Source of the DNA: Loktanella sp.
Lineage (GTDB): Bacteria; Pseudomonadota; Alphaproteobacteria; Rhodobacterales; Rhodobacteraceae
Reading direction: 5' to 3'
Assembly: GCA_017390475.1 (NCBI GenBank)
Contig: JAFPBO010000008.1
Span: forward strand, 1 to 64,000
DNA: 64,000 nt
Made by a program: the position numbers and the translations under genes. The notes beneath the pieces are model-generated. The model was not told where the DNA came from. It was given only the letters and a program-made list of their open reading frames with translations, and ran no database searches. This document shows, in pieces, positions 43,332 through 52,263 of the stretch (the first letter of the stretch is position 1; every line of letters starts with the position of its first letter).

Positions 43332-44135
43332 ATGCAATTGCAGATGTATCAGGTCGATGCGTTCACCGACCGGGTTTTTGCCGGGAACCCAGCCGCCGTG
43401 CTGGTGCTGGACGAGTGGCTGACAGATGATCTGCTGCTGGCGATCACGCAGGAAAACAACCTGTCCGAAACCGCCTTTGTCAAACCGCGCGGTGATGGCA
43501 GCTGGGATCTGCGCTGGTTCGCCCCGGCGCATGAGGTGGATTTTTGTGGCCATGCCACCTTGGCAACAGCACATATCCTGTTCACCACGCAGGCCGTGCC
43601 AGCGCCGCTGACCTTTCATACCCGTGTCGGCCTGCTCCATGCCACGCAGGTGGCCGGGGGCTATCAGCTTGACCTGCCGCGACTGAACCCGCAGGCATTG
43701 GACCATCTGCCCGATGCGCTGTTGGCGATGTTTGACACGCCGCCGGTGGCGATATTCTGCAATTTCGAAAACATCTTTGTTGATCTGGGCGATGCAGCAA
43801 AAGTGCATGATTTTCAGCCCGATCTGCCCGCGATTGCCACGCTCGACACCGGTGGTCTGGTGGTGACGGGGCAGGGCGCGCCGGGCGACAAGGCTGCTAT
43901 CGTTTCGCGCTATTTCGCACCCGGTGCCGGTATCCCAGAGGACCCGGTCACCGGATCGATCCATGCCACGCTGGTGCCCTATTGGGCGCAAAAGCTGGGG
44001 TCCGACAAGCTGCTGGCCTATCAGGCCTCGGCGCGCGGTGGTTGGCTGGACTGCACATTGACCGACGACCGTGTGCTGATCGTCGGGCAGGCCGTCACCT
44101 ATATGCAGGCAAGCATCGTGCTCCCCACGACCTGA
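43332..44135 (+). CDS. PhzF family isomerase-like protein
   Basis: This 267-residue protein has the PhzF pattern MYQVDAFTDRVFAGNPAAVL, NNLSETAFV with the catalytic-type Glu, RWFAPAHEVDFCGHATLATA, and a second half with EDPVTGSIHATLVPYW. PhzF enzymes are two-domain diaminopimelate-epimerase-like isomerases; only some make phenazine, and no phenazine genes lie nearby. Function is therefore open. It follows the DUF2842 gene by nine nucleotides, so it probably belongs to the purA transcript. Confidence 0.92.
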   Translation: MQLQMYQVDAFTDRVFAGNPAAVLVLDEWLTDDLLLAITQENNLSETAFVKPRGDGSWDLRWFAPAHEVDFCGHATLATAHILFTTQAVPAPLTFHTRVGLLHATQVAGGYQLDLPRLNPQALDHLPDALLAMFDTPPVAIFCNFENIFVDLGDAAKVHDFQPDLPAIATLDTGGLVVTGQGAPGDKAAIVSRYFAPGAGIPEDPVTGSIHATLVPYWAQKLGSDKLLAYQASARGGWLDCTLTDDRVLIVGQAVTYMQASIVLPTT

Positions 44136-44146
44136 TTCTGTGGTCT

Positions 44147-45484
44147 TCAGCCTTTTGCAGATATGTCATTTGGGCGATAGCCAGTATCCGGGGCGATCTG
44201 AAACCGGCCATTGTCCAGCTGGATAATCCGGCCTTCATGGACCAGCCGCCCGAATACCTGAACACCTTTGGCGCGCATCACGGCCTCTCTGGCGTGATCG
44301 CGGACGATACGCATTACCTCTGGGCGGGAAAAATCCGCCTTGTTCTGGATGAAAGTCAGATAGGCGGCAGCGGCTTCGATCATCTCCGGCACTTCGACGA
44401 CCGCGTGATCCGAGGCGAATTGCGCAAATGATGCCGGTTGCGCCACGGGGGCTTCAAATTGCGCTGCGATCTGGCGCAGGCGCTGTTCGGCGCTGCCAAT
44501 TGGCTTGACCGGGTCAACAACCCGTTGTGACGCGATCAGCCGCAGGGGCGGCAGCGGCATATTTGTGTGGGCCGCGGGCGATGCCGGATCGGACGGTGCT
44601 TTCGCGCTCTCGTCCTGGTCATCATCATCCACAAAATCGACCTTTGCGGATTGTGGTTGTGGTGTGGGTTGTACCGCGTCGATTTCGTCCAGATCATTGC
44701 GATAGATATCATCCGGCTGCGTGTCATCCGCGCCGTCATCGCCCATGTGCCGGGCGGCGTCGGTGGCGACCGAGGCCGCCTTGATCTGCGCAAAGGAATC
44801 ACGCTGGTGGCGCAAATCCGGCGCGTTCAGATGATCATCGGTCTGCGACAAAATCCGCTGCACCGCCAGATCTGCCGGATGTGACAATTCCTGCCGTTTC
44901 TGGCGTGTGGCCGGCGCCAGTTCATCCGGTGTGTTCAGATCATCAGCAATGGCAAAACCGGTCGTATTCAGCGCGCTGTCATCCGGCGCGGCGGCCTCTG
45001 GCGGCGTGTCCGCCCCGTCACCTGTCGCTGGCGACAGGCTGCTCGCCTTGCGCTGCGCCAGTTCTGCCAGACGCTGCGCCAAAGGGGTCATGCCTGTCGG
45101 GGTTTGTTCTGTATCTGCGGGATCTTCGGAAAATTCACCATCAGTGGCGGGTGCCGCCTGTTCGGCCACGGACTGGATGCGGTCAAACCTGCTGGTCAGC
45201 GTTCCGGCGGTTTCATCATCTTCGGCCTGTGGTTTCAGGCGGCGCAGCCGCAATTGCATCTTGCCGTCACTGCCGCCCAGATGATCGACCGCCCCGTCGG
45301 TCAGCGCCGCCAATGCGGCCATGTCATCGGCACCGGTTCTGGCATCTGCGTCGCATCCCCGGTCAGCCAGGCCATGTAGATAATCCGCCACCAGTTTCAT
45401 CGTGGCCACGCTGTCGTCAAAGCCTTCAAGCCGACAGGAGAACGTGCCATAAGTCACGTCAAGGATTTGTCTGTTTTCGCTCAT
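44147..45484 (-). CDS. Conserved-type protein with N- and C-terminal domains and an acidic, low-complexity middle
   Basis: This 445-residue protein has an ordered N-terminus (RQILDVTYGTFSCRLEGFDD, then a helical segment with MKLVADYLHGLADRG), a long central region rich in Asp, Ala, Pro and Gln, and an ordered C-terminus (YLTFIQNKADFSRPEVMRIV, then EGRIIQLDNGRFQIAPDTGY). No signal peptide or membrane segment is seen. Similar proteins occur in Rhodobacterales as I recall, without known function. I chose ATG 45484 because the ordered domain starts there. Confidence 0.7.
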   Translation of the reverse strand: MSENRQILDVTYGTFSCRLEGFDDSVATMKLVADYLHGLADRGCDADARTGADDMAALAALTDGAVDHLGGSDGKMQLRLRRLKPQAEDDETAGTLTSRFDRIQSVAEQAAPATDGEFSEDPADTEQTPTGMTPLAQRLAELAQRKASSLSPATGDGADTPPEAAAPDDSALNTTGFAIADDLNTPDELAPATRQKRQELSHPADLAVQRILSQTDDHLNAPDLRHQRDSFAQIKAASVATDAARHMGDDGADDTQPDDIYRNDLDEIDAVQPTPQPQSAKVDFVDDDDQDESAKAPSDPASPAAHTNMPLPPLRLIASQRVVDPVKPIGSAEQRLRQIAAQFEAPVAQPASFAQFASDHAVVEVPEMIEAAAAYLTFIQNKADFSRPEVMRIVRDHAREAVMRAKGVQVFGRLVHEGRIIQLDNGRFQIAPDTGYRPNDISAKG

Positions 45485-45616
45485 CCGGCGGGTCCTTTTG
45501 AAAATCGCCTGATCACGCATGACGGGCACCACAGCGACAGCGATTCTGCGATCGTGCCGAAGGCATCACAAGATTATGTCGGTATTGAGGAATGATTATG
45601 AAAAGACCCGTTGCCT

Positions 45617-46282
45617 ATGTCTAATTTTGAAATCGTCACCTGTGACACCGCGCTCTGCCTGATCGGGGGTGCTGCGGTGGCTGATATCGCCTTTGCTGCG
45701 GTGTTGCCGTTGGTTGGGGGCTTTGTCGGGGTGGATGGCGGTGCCGATCACTTGTTGGCACGTGATATCAGGCCACATCGGGTGATCGGTGATCTGGACA
45801 GCCTGTCTGACGCAGCCCGGACCCGGTTCGCCGATTGTCTTTGGCATATTGCCGAACAGGACAGCACCGATTTTGAAAAGGCGCTGACACGAGTCACAGC
45901 ACCGCAGGTGATCGCGCTGGGTTTTACCGGCGGGCGGATGGATCATGCTTTGTCGGTGCTCAATGTCATGGCGCGGCATCCTGACAGGACAGTGTTGCTA
46001 GTCGATGCCGATGATGTGTCCTATCTCGCGCCGCAAGGCGACAGCATCATCACCATGCCGGTGGGCGCGCGGGTATCGCTGATGCCGTTGGGGGATGTGC
46101 GCGCCTCTGTCACCGGTGTCAGATGGGCGTTCACAGATTGGGATCTGCATCCGACCGGGCGCAATTCAGCCTCCAACATGGCAACGGGCGGTCCGGTGCA
46201 GATATCAGCACAGGGCCCGCTTTTGGTCACACTCCCGCTGGCACATCTGGTGGAGGCCGCGACAAACGGCGTTCGCGGATAA
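45617..46282 (+). CDS. Thiamine diphosphokinase
   Basis: This 221-residue enzyme transfers pyrophosphate from ATP to thiamine. Visible features are FVGVDGGADHLL, VIGDLDSLSDAARTRF with the conserved GDxDS, EQDSTDFEKALT, and GFTGGRMDHALSVL (GGRxDH), then the C-terminal LHPTGRNSASN, where LxxxGxSN is usual. The start at 45617 is ATG; a TTG two codons earlier is possible. Its 3' end overlaps the 3' end of the opposite EamA gene by 56 nt. Confidence 0.9.
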   Translation: MSNFEIVTCDTALCLIGGAAVADIAFAAVLPLVGGFVGVDGGADHLLARDIRPHRVIGDLDSLSDAARTRFADCLWHIAEQDSTDFEKALTRVTAPQVIALGFTGGRMDHALSVLNVMARHPDRTVLLVDADDVSYLAPQGDSIITMPVGARVSLMPLGDVRASVTGVRWAFTDWDLHPTGRNSASNMATGGPVQISAQGPLLVTLPLAHLVEAATNGVRG

Positions 46283-47138
46283 TCACGTATAGCCCCGCTG
46301 CAATCGTGATGCAGATCCCCAGCGCGGCAAGCCCGTTGGGCAGATCGCGAAAGATCAGCCAGCCGATCACCGTGCCGACCGGAATTTCCAGATATTGCAT
46401 CGGCGCAAGGGTAGAGGCCGGGGCAAACCGCAGGCTCCATGTCATGAACAGATGCGCCAGCGTGCCGATCGCGCCCAGCGCGACGAGCAGGCCCCAGCCA
46501 TAGGCATCCAGCCCGAAATCGAAATCGCCGCGCGCGACTGGCAGCAGCGCCAGCACGGGCACCATGATCAGCACCGCCTGCATGCCGCTGATCGCCTGCA
46601 GGCGGATCGGGTCAAGCTCACGGGCGACCTTGCGGGTGACCATCATGAACAGAGCAAAGACGACCGCCACCCCCAAAGGCAACAGCGCAGGTGCGCCGAC
46701 ATCGACGAAATTCGGCTGGATCACCAGCAAAGTCCCGATAAAGCCGATGGCACAGGCGGCCAAGCGGTGGCGGCCCACCTCTTCGCCCATAAAGAAATGG
46801 CCGAGGATCAGCATGATGAAGGGCATCACAAAGGCAATCGCCAGCGCATCAGCCAAGGGCAGATAACGCAGGGCGGAAAACATCAGCCCGATCCCACAGA
46901 TATGCAGCACAGTGCGCAGCAGCGTCAGACCCAGCAACCCGTGCGGCAGGCGCAGGCTTTGTCCACCTGCCCAGACCAGCGGCACCAGCATCACCGCCTG
47001 AATTGCAAAGCGGGCAAATACCAGCACGCCAAGCGCCACAACCCCGCCCAGCAGCTTCGCCACGCTGTCACCCAAAGGCGCAAGCACGCAGAATCCAAGC
47101 ATCAAGAGAATGCCCAGAAAGGGCCGGTCTTCATTCAT
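46227..47138 (-). CDS. DMT (EamA) family exporter
   Basis: This 303-residue protein has ten hydrophobic segments and two EamA-like halves. Features include MLGFCVLAPLGDSVAKLLG, YLPLADALAIAFVMPFIM, SMRFAPASTLAPMQYLEIPV-like segment near the second half, and WLIFRDLPNGLAALGI. It probably exports a metabolite; the substrate is unknown. Its last 56 nt lie opposite the end of the thiamine diphosphokinase gene. The start at 47138 is an ATG; a second ATG lies 4 nt away out of frame. Confidence 0.88.
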   Translation of the reverse strand: MNEDRPFLGILLMLGFCVLAPLGDSVAKLLGGVVALGVLVFARFAIQAVMLVPLVWAGGQSLRLPHGLLGLTLLRTVLHICGIGLMFSALRYLPLADALAIAFVMPFIMLILGHFFMGEEVGRHRLAACAIGFIGTLLVIQPNFVDVGAPALLPLGVAVVFALFMMVTRKVARELDPIRLQAISGMQAVLIMVPVLALLPVARGDFDFGLDAYGWGLLVALGAIGTLAHLFMTWSLRFAPASTLAPMQYLEIPVGTVIGWLIFRDLPNGLAALGICITIAAGLYVIIRERRLSRPPPDVPAGV

Positions 47139-47188
47139 GGCCGCACGCTAGCCCGCAGCCAATCACAAGACAACACCATCTTCAGAGT

Positions 47189-47235
47189 AAAAATATCCCC
47201 GCCGGAGGCTTTCCCAATTGTTTAACAATTGGGAA
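47189..47235 (-). terminator. Double hairpin terminator after sdaA
   Basis: Read on the minus strand, a perfect 10-bp stem TTCCCAATTG / CAATTGGGAA with a 5-nt loop overlaps the sdaA stop. It is followed by CCTCCGGCGGGG, a short hairpin, then ATATTTTTA. The second element with its T run is a terminator form I recall as common in Rhodobacterales. Confidence 0.75.
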
Positions 47236-48595
47236 CATTTACCGCCAAACCACCCAATGCGGTTTCTTTGTATTTCTCGCTCATATCCGCGCCCGTCTGG
47301 CGCATGGTTTCAATCGCGACATCCAGCGCCACCAGATGCTGCCCATCTCCGCGCAAGGCAAGCGAGGCGGCAGAGACCGCCTTGATCGCGCCCAATCCGT
47401 TGCGTTCGATGCAGGGCACCTGCACTAGCCCTTTGACCGGGTCACAGGTCATGCCCAGATGATGTTCGAGCGCGATCTCTGCGGCATTCTCTACCTGCTC
47501 CGGCGACCCGCCCAACACAGCCGCAAAACCTGCCGCTGCCATGGCCGCGGCACTGCCGACCTCGGCCTGACAGCCGCATTCCGCGCCGGAAATTGATGCA
47601 TTTGTTTTGATCAGCCCGCCAATTGCCGCTGCTGTCAGCAAAAACTCGGGCACGCGGGTGGCTGTCGCCCCCGGCACGTGATCCAGCCAATAGCGGATCG
47701 TCGCTGGCACCACGCCTGCCGCCCCATTGGTCGGTGCGGTTACGACCTGCCCACCGGCGGCGTTTTCCTCATTCACGGCCATCGCATAGGTGGACATGTA
47801 ATCATTGATCGTATGGGGTGCTGTCAGGTTCAGCCCGCGTTCGGCCAGAAGTGCGGTATAGATCCCTTTCGCACGCCGGCGAACCTGCAATCCGCCGGGC
47901 AGGATACCGTCGGTTTCCAGCCCGCGATCGATACAGGCATTCATCGCCTCCCAGATCCGCATCAGGCCCTTGTCCAGATCAGGCCCGGACATCCGGGTCA
48001 GCTCATTGGCGCGTTTCATCGCGGCGATGGTCTTGCCGCTTGACTGCGCCATCTGCAACATCTGCGCTGCAGTACGAAACGGATAGGGGACGGCGGGGCC
48101 GGTATCAGGCGTCGCGCCCTGGGCCAGTTCCTCTGCCGTGACAACAAAACCGCCACCGATGGAATAATAGGTGACCTCGGTGATCACATCGCCTTGGGCA
48201 TCGACGCCGCGCAGGATCAGCCCATTGGCATGGCCGGGCAGGGCGGGGCCGTAATCGAACAGGATATCACCCGCCGGATCAAAGCGCAGCTTGCCCAGCC
48301 CGTCTGGCTGAACATTGCGCGCGTCTTTGATCCGCGCCAGTTCCGCCTCGGCCAGTGTGGCGTCATAGTCATCCGCACGCATCCCGGCCAGCCCCAGAAT
48401 GACGGCGCGGTCGGTGGCATGGCCGACGCCGGTAAAGGCCAGCGATCCATGGAGCGACGCCCGCAATCCCGTCACCGCAAAGGGCAGGGCGCGCAGATGG
48501 TCCAGAAAACGCGCGGCTGCCACCATCGGGCCGATCGTATGCGATGATGACGGACCGATGCCGACCTTGAACATATCGAAGACGGACAGGAACAT
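47222..48595 (-). CDS. sdaA: L-serine ammonia-lyase (iron-sulfur type)
   Basis: This 457-residue enzyme deaminates L-serine to pyruvate. It begins [24 protein letters not shown], the conserved start with the SSSHT segment, and has the cluster cysteines in [20 protein letters not shown] and [17 protein letters not shown]. Both the alpha and beta parts are in one chain, as in E. coli SdaA. A long upstream open frame in the same frame is antisense to rpiA and is rejected. The start at 48595 follows AAAGGGTGAAGTG. Confidence 0.97.
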   Translation of the reverse strand: MFLSVFDMFKVGIGPSSSHTIGPMVAAARFLDHLRALPFAVTGLRASLHGSLAFTGVGHATDRAVILGLAGMRADDYDATLAEAELARIKDARNVQPDGLGKLRFDPAGDILFDYGPALPGHANGLILRGVDAQGDVITEVTYYSIGGGFVVTAEELAQGATPDTGPAVPYPFRTAAQMLQMAQSSGKTIAAMKRANELTRMSGPDLDKGLMRIWEAMNACIDRGLETDGILPGGLQVRRRAKGIYTALLAERGLNLTAPHTINDYMSTYAMAVNEENAAGGQVVTAPTNGAAGVVPATIRYWLDHVPGATATRVPEFLLTAAAIGGLIKTNASISGAECGCQAEVGSAAAMAAAGFAAVLGGSPEQVENAAEIALEHHLGMTCDPVKGLVQVPCIERNGLGAIKAVSAASLALRGDGQHLVALDVAIETMRQTGADMSEKYKETALGGLAVNVPNC

Positions 48596-48770
48596 CACTT
48601 CACCCTTTCGCGGCCTGTGATCATCGGTAGGCGGATCACCTTGACAGCGGACCGCCAAAAACGACCGCCGCCCTGCGGCTAGCGGCAAACCGGAACAATT
48701 GCGGCATTTGTGGTCTCGCACCTTGCGGCCAAAGCGCCTATAAGCGCGGCAACAAATCGGAGCCGCGCCC

Positions 48771-49559
48771 ATGACCCAAGAATTGTCACCGATCGAAACC
48801 GCCAAATTTGTCGCCGCGAAACAGGCGACGCAATATGTGAAATCGGGTATGAAGGTCGGGCTGGGCACCGGGTCCACCGCCGCATGGCTGGTGCAATGTC
48901 TGGGCGAAATGGTCCGCGACCACGGCTTGCAGATCAAAGGTGTGCCGACCTCGACCCGCACTGCCGATCTGGCCCGCGATGTCGGGATCGAGATCATCAC
49001 CCTGGACGAGGCGAAATGGCTTGATCTGACCATTGACGGCACTGACGAATACGACAACGACCTGAACCTGATCAAAGGCGGCGGCGGCGCGCATCTGCGC
49101 GAAAAGGTGGTCGCAACTGCCAGTGACCGGATGATCGTGATCGCCGATGCCTCTAAACAGGTTGCCAATCTGGGGGCTTTTCCGCTGCCGGTCGAAGTGT
49201 TGCCCTTCGGCATGCAGACCACCCGTAGCCTGATCACGGATGTGCTGACCGGGGCAGATGTGCTGGGTCGCGAGGTGACGCAGCGGCTGCAGGATGGTGC
49301 GCCCTATATCACCGACGAGGGGAATTTCATCCTTGATCTGCATCTCAAGCGGATCGGCAATCCGCAGCATCTGTCGATTGCGCTGAACCAGATCCCCGGT
49401 GTGGTTGAAAACGGATTGTTTATAGACATCTGTGATATGGTCATCGTCGGCCATGGCACCGGCAAGGTCGAGGTGCGCGACATCAGCAATAATGCCAGTC
49501 AGGTGCTGCAGTACGACGTGCGCGACGATGACAATATTTTTGCGCGGCTGGCTGACTGA
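48771..49559 (+). CDS. rpiA: Ribose-5-phosphate isomerase A
   Basis: RpiA interconverts ribose 5-phosphate and ribulose 5-phosphate. The 262-residue protein has KVGLGTGSTAAWLVQCL, the phosphate loop, LTIDGTDEYDNDLNLIKGGGGAHLREKVVA with the catalytic Asp and Lys, and DEGNFILDLHL. The start ATG at 48771 begins MTQELSPIETAKFVAAKQA. Downstream lies the glutathione reductase gene at 34 nt, probably cotranscribed. Confidence 0.97.
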   Translation: MTQELSPIETAKFVAAKQATQYVKSGMKVGLGTGSTAAWLVQCLGEMVRDHGLQIKGVPTSTRTADLARDVGIEIITLDEAKWLDLTIDGTDEYDNDLNLIKGGGGAHLREKVVATASDRMIVIADASKQVANLGAFPLPVEVLPFGMQTTRSLITDVLTGADVLGREVTQRLQDGAPYITDEGNFILDLHLKRIGNPQHLSIALNQIPGVVENGLFIDICDMVIVGHGTGKVEVRDISNNASQVLQYDVRDDDNIFARLAD

Positions 49560-49592
49560 CCAAGGGGCCTGGCTGCAACCCAAGGAATGATG

Positions 49593-51029
49593 ATGACTTT
49601 TGACTATGATCTTTTTGTAATCGGCGGCGGCTCTGGTGGGGTGCGTGCCGCGCGGGTTACGGCGGCCACCGGTGCCAAGGTCGCCCTGGCAGAGGAATTC
49701 CGCATGGGCGGGACCTGCGTGATCCGTGGCTGCGTGCCGAAGAAACTGATGGTTTTCGCCTCGGGCTATTCGGAAATGTTCGACGATGCCCGTGCCTATG
49801 GCTGGGATGTCACCGATGGGCCGTTCAACTGGCCCCGGTTTCGGACGCAATTGCACAATGAATTGGACCGGCTTGAAGGTATCTATCGCAAATTACTGAC
49901 CACATCAGGGGTCGAGATTTTCGATGCCCGCGCCAGCTTGAAAGACGCACATACGATTACCCTGTCCACCGGGCAGCAGGTCACCGCCAAACATATCCTG
50001 ATCGCCACAGGTGGTCGTCCGGTGCTGCCTGATATCCCGGGGGCAGAGCTGGGGATCACCTCGAACGATATTTTCCTGCTGGATGAATTGCCCAAATCGA
50101 TCCTGATTATCGGTGGCGGCTACATCGCATCTGAATTCGCCGGTATCCTCAATGGGTTGGGCGTCAAGGTCACGCAATTCTACCGCGGCGCACAGATCCT
50201 GCGGGGCTTTGACGACGAAGCCCGCGGGCTGGTTGCCGAAGGGATGCGCGACAAAGGCGTGAACCTGCATCTGGGCACCAATATCGTCGAAATGCGCGCC
50301 GCCACCGAGGATGATCTGCAAGGTGAAGGGATGAGCGCCCCGATTGAAGAGGGGAAACCCACCTCGGTCGCATCCGGCAAACCCGCCAAGGGGATCTGGG
50401 TCAAGGCGACCAATGGCAAGGAAGCGATTTATGATCAGGTGATGTTTGCCACTGGCCGCGCCCCCAATACCGGCGATATCGGGCTGGAACAGGTCGGAGT
50501 AAAAACCGGGCGGCACGGCGAAATCATCGTTGATGATTACAGTCAGACCGGGGTGCCATCGATCTATGCTGTCGGAGATGTGACAGATCGTGTCCAACTG
50601 ACCCCTGTCGCAATACGCGAAGCCATGGCATTTGTAGAGACAGTGTTCAAAGGCAACCCTACCAAGGTCGATCATAAACTGATCCCATCGGCGGTCTTTA
50701 CCCAGCCTGAACTGGGCACGATCGGCCTGACCGAAGAACAGGCACGCGAGATTGAACCGGTCGAAATTTACTGTACGTCTTTTAAACCGATGAACCATGC
50801 CTTTGCCGGACGCACAGATCGTGTCATGATGAAATTGGTCGTCAGCCGTGAAACCCGCAAGGTTCTGGGCTGTCATATCGTCGCAGATCACGCGGGCGAG
50901 ATGATCCAGCTGGCAGGTATCGCCATCAAGATGGGCGCAACAAAAGAAGACTTTGACCGCACCGTCGCTGTCCATCCGACAATGGCAGAAGAGCTGGTCA
51001 CGATGAAGGACCCCGTCCGCAGCGCTTGA
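49593..51029 (+). CDS. gor: Glutathione-disulfide reductase
   Basis: This 478-residue flavoprotein reduces glutathione disulfide with NADPH. It has FVIGGGSGGVRAARVTA for FAD, the redox-active pair in GGTCVIRGCVPKKLM, the NAD(P) loop ILIIGGGYIASEFAGIL, DQVMFATGRAPNT, and the C-terminal His-Glu in VAVHPTMAEELVT. Three ATGs occur in a row; the third (49593) has AGGA at the best spacing. About 15 extra residues (around DLQGEGMSAPIEEGKPTSV) lie between the NADPH domain strands, longer than most relatives. Confidence 0.95.
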   Translation: MTFDYDLFVIGGGSGGVRAARVTAATGAKVALAEEFRMGGTCVIRGCVPKKLMVFASGYSEMFDDARAYGWDVTDGPFNWPRFRTQLHNELDRLEGIYRKLLTTSGVEIFDARASLKDAHTITLSTGQQVTAKHILIATGGRPVLPDIPGAELGITSNDIFLLDELPKSILIIGGGYIASEFAGILNGLGVKVTQFYRGAQILRGFDDEARGLVAEGMRDKGVNLHLGTNIVEMRAATEDDLQGEGMSAPIEEGKPTSVASGKPAKGIWVKATNGKEAIYDQVMFATGRAPNTGDIGLEQVGVKTGRHGEIIVDDYSQTGVPSIYAVGDVTDRVQLTPVAIREAMAFVETVFKGNPTKVDHKLIPSAVFTQPELGTIGLTEEQAREIEPVEIYCTSFKPMNHAFAGRTDRVMMKLVVSRETRKVLGCHIVADHAGEMIQLAGIAIKMGATKEDFDRTVAVHPTMAEELVTMKDPVRSA

Positions 51030-51105
51030 ATTAAGGCTGTATGGACACACATTTCGAACGAGGCCCGGCTTGCCGGGCAAGGCTGAAAGGAAGCATAGGG
51101 AAACA

Positions 51106-52263
51106 ATGGCAGGAAATTCAGGAGGCCCCTGGGGCGGTAGTGGAAACAATGGCGGGGGCGGCAATGACGGTGGTCGCAACACCGGTGGCGGGCGCAAGCC
51201 CGGCAATGATGGTCCCAACATTCCCGAGATTGACGATCTCGTCAACAAGGGCCGCGAACAGCTGCGCGTCCTGATGGGCGGCGGTGGTCGTGGGGGTGCG
51301 AACGGCTCTGGCGGCGGTGGCGGCGGCGGCAATGGCCCGCAACTGACACGCGGCACCGTCGGGATCGGTATTCTGGCGCTGGTGGCATTGTGGTTGTTTG
51401 CCTCTTTCTACACCGTGCGTCCCGAAGAACGGTCCGTCGAATTGTTTCTGGGCAGCTATTACAAAACCGGCGAACCGGGTCTGAACTTCGCCCCATGGCC
51501 GGTTGTCACACGTGAAGTACTGGCCGTTTCGACCGAACGTACCGTGGATATCGGTGAAAATGCGGCACGCCGCGATCCCGGCCTGATGCTGACCGGTGAT
51601 GAAAACATCGTTGATATCGACTTCCAGATCGTCTGGAACATCGTTGATCCGCAATTGTTCCTGTTCAGCTTGGCTGATCCGCCCCAGACGATCGCGGCTG
51701 TGTCGGAATCGGCGATGCGTGAAATCATCTCGCAATCGGCACTGGCACCTATTCTGAACCGTGACCGTGGTGCGATTGCTGATCGTCTGCGCGACGATAT
51801 TCAGTCGTCGCTCGACAGCTTTGAATCGGGCGTGAACATCATCCGTGTCAACTTTGACAAGGCCGATCCGCCGGAACCTGTTATCGCCGCGTTCCGTCAG
51901 GTGCAGGACGCCCGCCAGGAACGTGACCGGGTGCAGAACGTCGCCGACGCCTATGCCAACCGTGTGGTCGCCGAAGCGCGCGGTCAATCCGCGCAAATTC
52001 TGGAACAGGCCGAAGGCTATCGCGCCCGCGTCGTGAACGAAGCGGTCGGTGAAGCCAGCCGTTTCACCTCGGTGCTTGCCGAATATCTTGAGGCCCCCGA
52101 TGTGACACGCAAGCGGATCTATCTTGAAACGCTCGAAGGCGTGCTGGGTGACGTCGATATCATCATGATGGACGAAAGCGCAGCAGGCAGCCAGGGCGTC
52201 GTGCCTTATCTGCCGCTCAATGAAATGCGGCGTACACCCGTCGCTGCAGGAGGGAACAACTAA
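51106..52263 (+). CDS. hflK: FtsH protease modulator HflK
   Basis: This 385-residue protein has a long Gly/Asn-rich N-terminus (SGGPWGGSGNNGG and similar), one membrane helix VGIGILALVALWLFASFYTV, and an SPFH/band 7 domain with EERSVELFLGSYYKTGEPGL and ANRVVAEARGQSAQILEQA coiled-coil. HflK and HflC form a large cage around FtsH. The stop TAA shares its A with the hflC ATG (TAATG), so synthesis is coupled. Start at 51106 after AGGGAAACA. Confidence 0.96.
   Translation: MAGNSGGPWGGSGNNGGGGNDGGRNTGGGRKPGNDGPNIPEIDDLVNKGREQLRVLMGGGGRGGANGSGGGGGGGNGPQLTRGTVGIGILALVALWLFASFYTVRPEERSVELFLGSYYKTGEPGLNFAPWPVVTREVLAVSTERTVDIGENAARRDPGLMLTGDENIVDIDFQIVWNIVDPQLFLFSLADPPQTIAAVSESAMREIISQSALAPILNRDRGAIADRLRDDIQSSLDSFESGVNIIRVNFDKADPPEPVIAAFRQVQDARQERDRVQNVADAYANRVVAEARGQSAQILEQAEGYRARVVNEAVGEASRFTSVLAEYLEAPDVTRKRIYLETLEGVLGDVDIIMMDESAAGSQGVVPYLPLNEMRRTPVAAGGNN

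Noticed and set aside
43332-44135. PhzF-like gene as sign of a phenazine pathway
   Set aside because: No other phz gene is nearby, and most PhzF relatives are unrelated to phenazines.
48596-49237. 214-codon N-terminal extension of sdaA
   Set aside because: This part is antisense to rpiA, and the true SdaA start [10 protein letters not shown] has a good ribosome-binding site at 48595.
49905-51356. 483-residue minus-strand ORF opposite gor and hflK
   Set aside because: Starts with a Pro-only stretch that is the antisense of the Gly-rich HflK N-terminus; plainly a shadow.
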